A DNA stretch of 64,000 nt from Pseudomonas nunensis (GTDB lineage: Bacteria > Pseudomonadota > Gammaproteobacteria > Pseudomonadales > Pseudomonadaceae): assembly GCF_024296925.1 (NCBI RefSeq), contig NZ_CP101125.1:2358501-2422500 (forward strand), in the 5' to 3' direction. Under the pieces are notes generated by a model. It was not told the origin of the DNA, made no database searches, and saw only the letters and a list, made by a program, of their open reading frames with translations. Shown in pieces: positions 63,033 to 64,000 of this stretch (positions within the stretch are counted from its first letter, which is position 1; each line of letters starts with the position of its first letter). Made by a program: the position numbers and the translations under genes.

Positions 63033-64000
63033 TTACAGGCCGGAAAGGCCAAGGGCTGGGTCGATTTCGTCGAGTACGGTGGCCAGGGTCTTGGCCTTGT
63101 CGGCGATCTGTTTGCGCTGCTCGGCACTGACCGTGTCGTAGCTGGCGTAGCCGTCCTTGACCTTGAATCCATTGAGTTCGGCGTCGAAAGCGCTGATGGC
63201 GCTGTCGATTTTTGGCAGCAACTCGGCGGCAGATTTGCTCAGCAACGGCCGCAACAGGTCGACAACCTTGCGCGCCGCGTCGAGGTTGGCGGCAAAGCCG
63301 TTCAGGTCGGTGTGGCTGTAGCGTTCTTCTTCACCGCTGCTGGCGCGCACGTCGGCGATGCTGTTGAGGTTGCGCACCACAATGCTCACCAGTTGCTCCG
63401 GCGGCAGGGACTGGGCGAGCAATTGCTGTTTGAGCGTGGTGATGTCGATGATCAGTTGCATGGCCACCGGCGCCAAGGCGTCGAGTTTGCGTTGCTGGAA
63501 CAGCGCGTATTCGAGGCGATGGAAACCGGTGAAGGCCGAATCCTGTTCGCGCTTTTCAAAGTAATCGGCGCGGGCGTTGACGGCGTTATCCAGCTCGGCC
63601 AGACGTTGCGCGGCCGGGGCAATTCGTTGATAGGCAGCGCGAGCCGGCACATAAAGCGCTTGGGCCTGGGCCAGGTCGCCAGCTTCAATCGCCTGCTTCA
63701 GGGCGGTCACGGCTTTGATCAGCGCATTGCTTTGGCTGCTCAGGTACACGCGAAATTCCGACAGCGGACCAATGAACGCAACCATCGATGGCCGGGCCTT
63801 GGCCGCCGCATCGGACGCCGCCGTCGGGGTCACGTGCAAGGTGCCACGCGGGTTGCTGAGCAAGCCGCAAGTGATCGCATAGTCACCGGGCGCCAGGTTG
63901 GCGTTGATCACCTGGCTCAGGCCGGGGGCGATATTTTCCCGTTCTTCGACCACCAGCACGCCGTCGAGGATTTCCCATTCCACCGCCCGGTCGGAGCGGT
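63033..64000 (-). CDS. efeO: EfeO, cupredoxin plus imelysin protein (5' end beyond the window)
   Basis: The visible part, 322 codons, includes the end of a cupredoxin domain (RAVEWEILDGVLVVEERENI, ANLAPGDYAITCGLLSNPRG) and a complete M75/imelysin domain with FTGFHRLEYALFQQ (HxxE). EfeO delivers iron to the EfeU permease from the periplasm. The signal peptide and first cupredoxin residues lie outside the window. efeU is not in the window and could lie upstream. The order efeO-efeB-efeM-like is one operon. Confidence 0.93.
   Translation of the reverse strand, partial: RSDRAVEWEILDGVLVVEERENIAPGLSQVINANLAPGDYAITCGLLSNPRGTLHVTPTAASDAAAKARPSMVAFIGPLSEFRVYLSSQSNALIKAVTALKQAIEAGDLAQAQALYVPARAAYQRIAPAAQRLAELDNAVNARADYFEKREQDSAFTGFHRLEYALFQQRKLDALAPVAMQLIIDITTLKQQLLAQSLPPEQLVSIVVRNLNSIADVRASSGEEERYSHTDLNGFAANLDAARKVVDLLRPLLSKSAAELLPKIDSAISAFDAELNGFKVKDGYASYDTVSAEQRKQIADKAKTLATVLDEIDPALGLSGL

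Overview
The window looks like chromosomal DNA of a Pseudomonas of the P. fluorescens group. Evidence is gene content (an MvaT/MvaU-type H-NS analogue, the kgu/PtxS 2-ketogluconate operon, AruH, SfnG, a kfrA-like gene next to gor), high-GC codon use, and many copies of the short extragenic palindromes (REP sequences and REPIN hairpins, core GTGGGAGCGGGCTTGCTC) typical of this group. No rRNA, tRNA, CRISPR array or transposase was seen. Gene names rest on recognising protein motifs by eye; no search was run.

Layout. 0-2.3 kb: the start of an Ogt/Ada-type methyltransferase, a DUF1883 gene and several small lipoprotein or hypothetical genes. 2.5-9.4 kb: galU, gor, a KfrA-like DNA-binding protein divergent from a lone tyrosine recombinase, then ahpC and ahpF. 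9.5-18.9 kb: gloA, a DUF4946 protein, an MvaU-type nucleoid protein, a CSS-EAL c-di-GMP phosphodiesterase, a LysR/EamA divergent pair, hpd, rarD and an aldo/keto reductase. 19.2-23.1 kb: an MFS carrier, a CdaR-type regulator and glycerate kinase form a D-glycerate or sugar-diacid module. 23.6-26.4 kb: a chemoreceptor and aruH.

26.6-32.0 kb: the complete 2-ketogluconate operon (kguE-kguK-kguT-kguD) with its LacI-type regulator ptxS. The operator TGAAACCGGTTTCA lies in front of both kguE and ptxS. 32.2-38.1 kb: a more AT-rich accessory islet of two proteins with Ig-like repeats, an autotransporter and a small beta-rich protein. I cannot assign a function to it; it is the best candidate for an undescribed system. 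38.3-40.5 kb: LysE exporter, AraC regulator, DUF1345. 40.7-47.3 kb: an RND pump (adaptor plus permease, no outer-membrane channel), divergent from an RstAB-like two-component system. 47.3-48.3 kb: a 292-bp tandem amplification whose units carry the 3' ends of both convergent neighbours, the sensor kinase gene and pncA.

48.3-55.0 kb: pncA, an ECF sigma/anti-sigma pair with a TPR protein and cytochrome b561, a methyltransferase, a dienoyl-CoA-isomerase-like crotonase, nudC and a TSUP exporter. 55.2-58.0 kb: divergent sulfur-scavenging genes (an SfnB/DszC-like flavoprotein and sfnG), each with a sigma-54 type promoter match. 58.0-60.7 kb: a TetR/SnoaL-like pair and pssA. 60.8-64.0 kb: the efeO-efeB-efeM-like iron-uptake cluster, cut by the window end.
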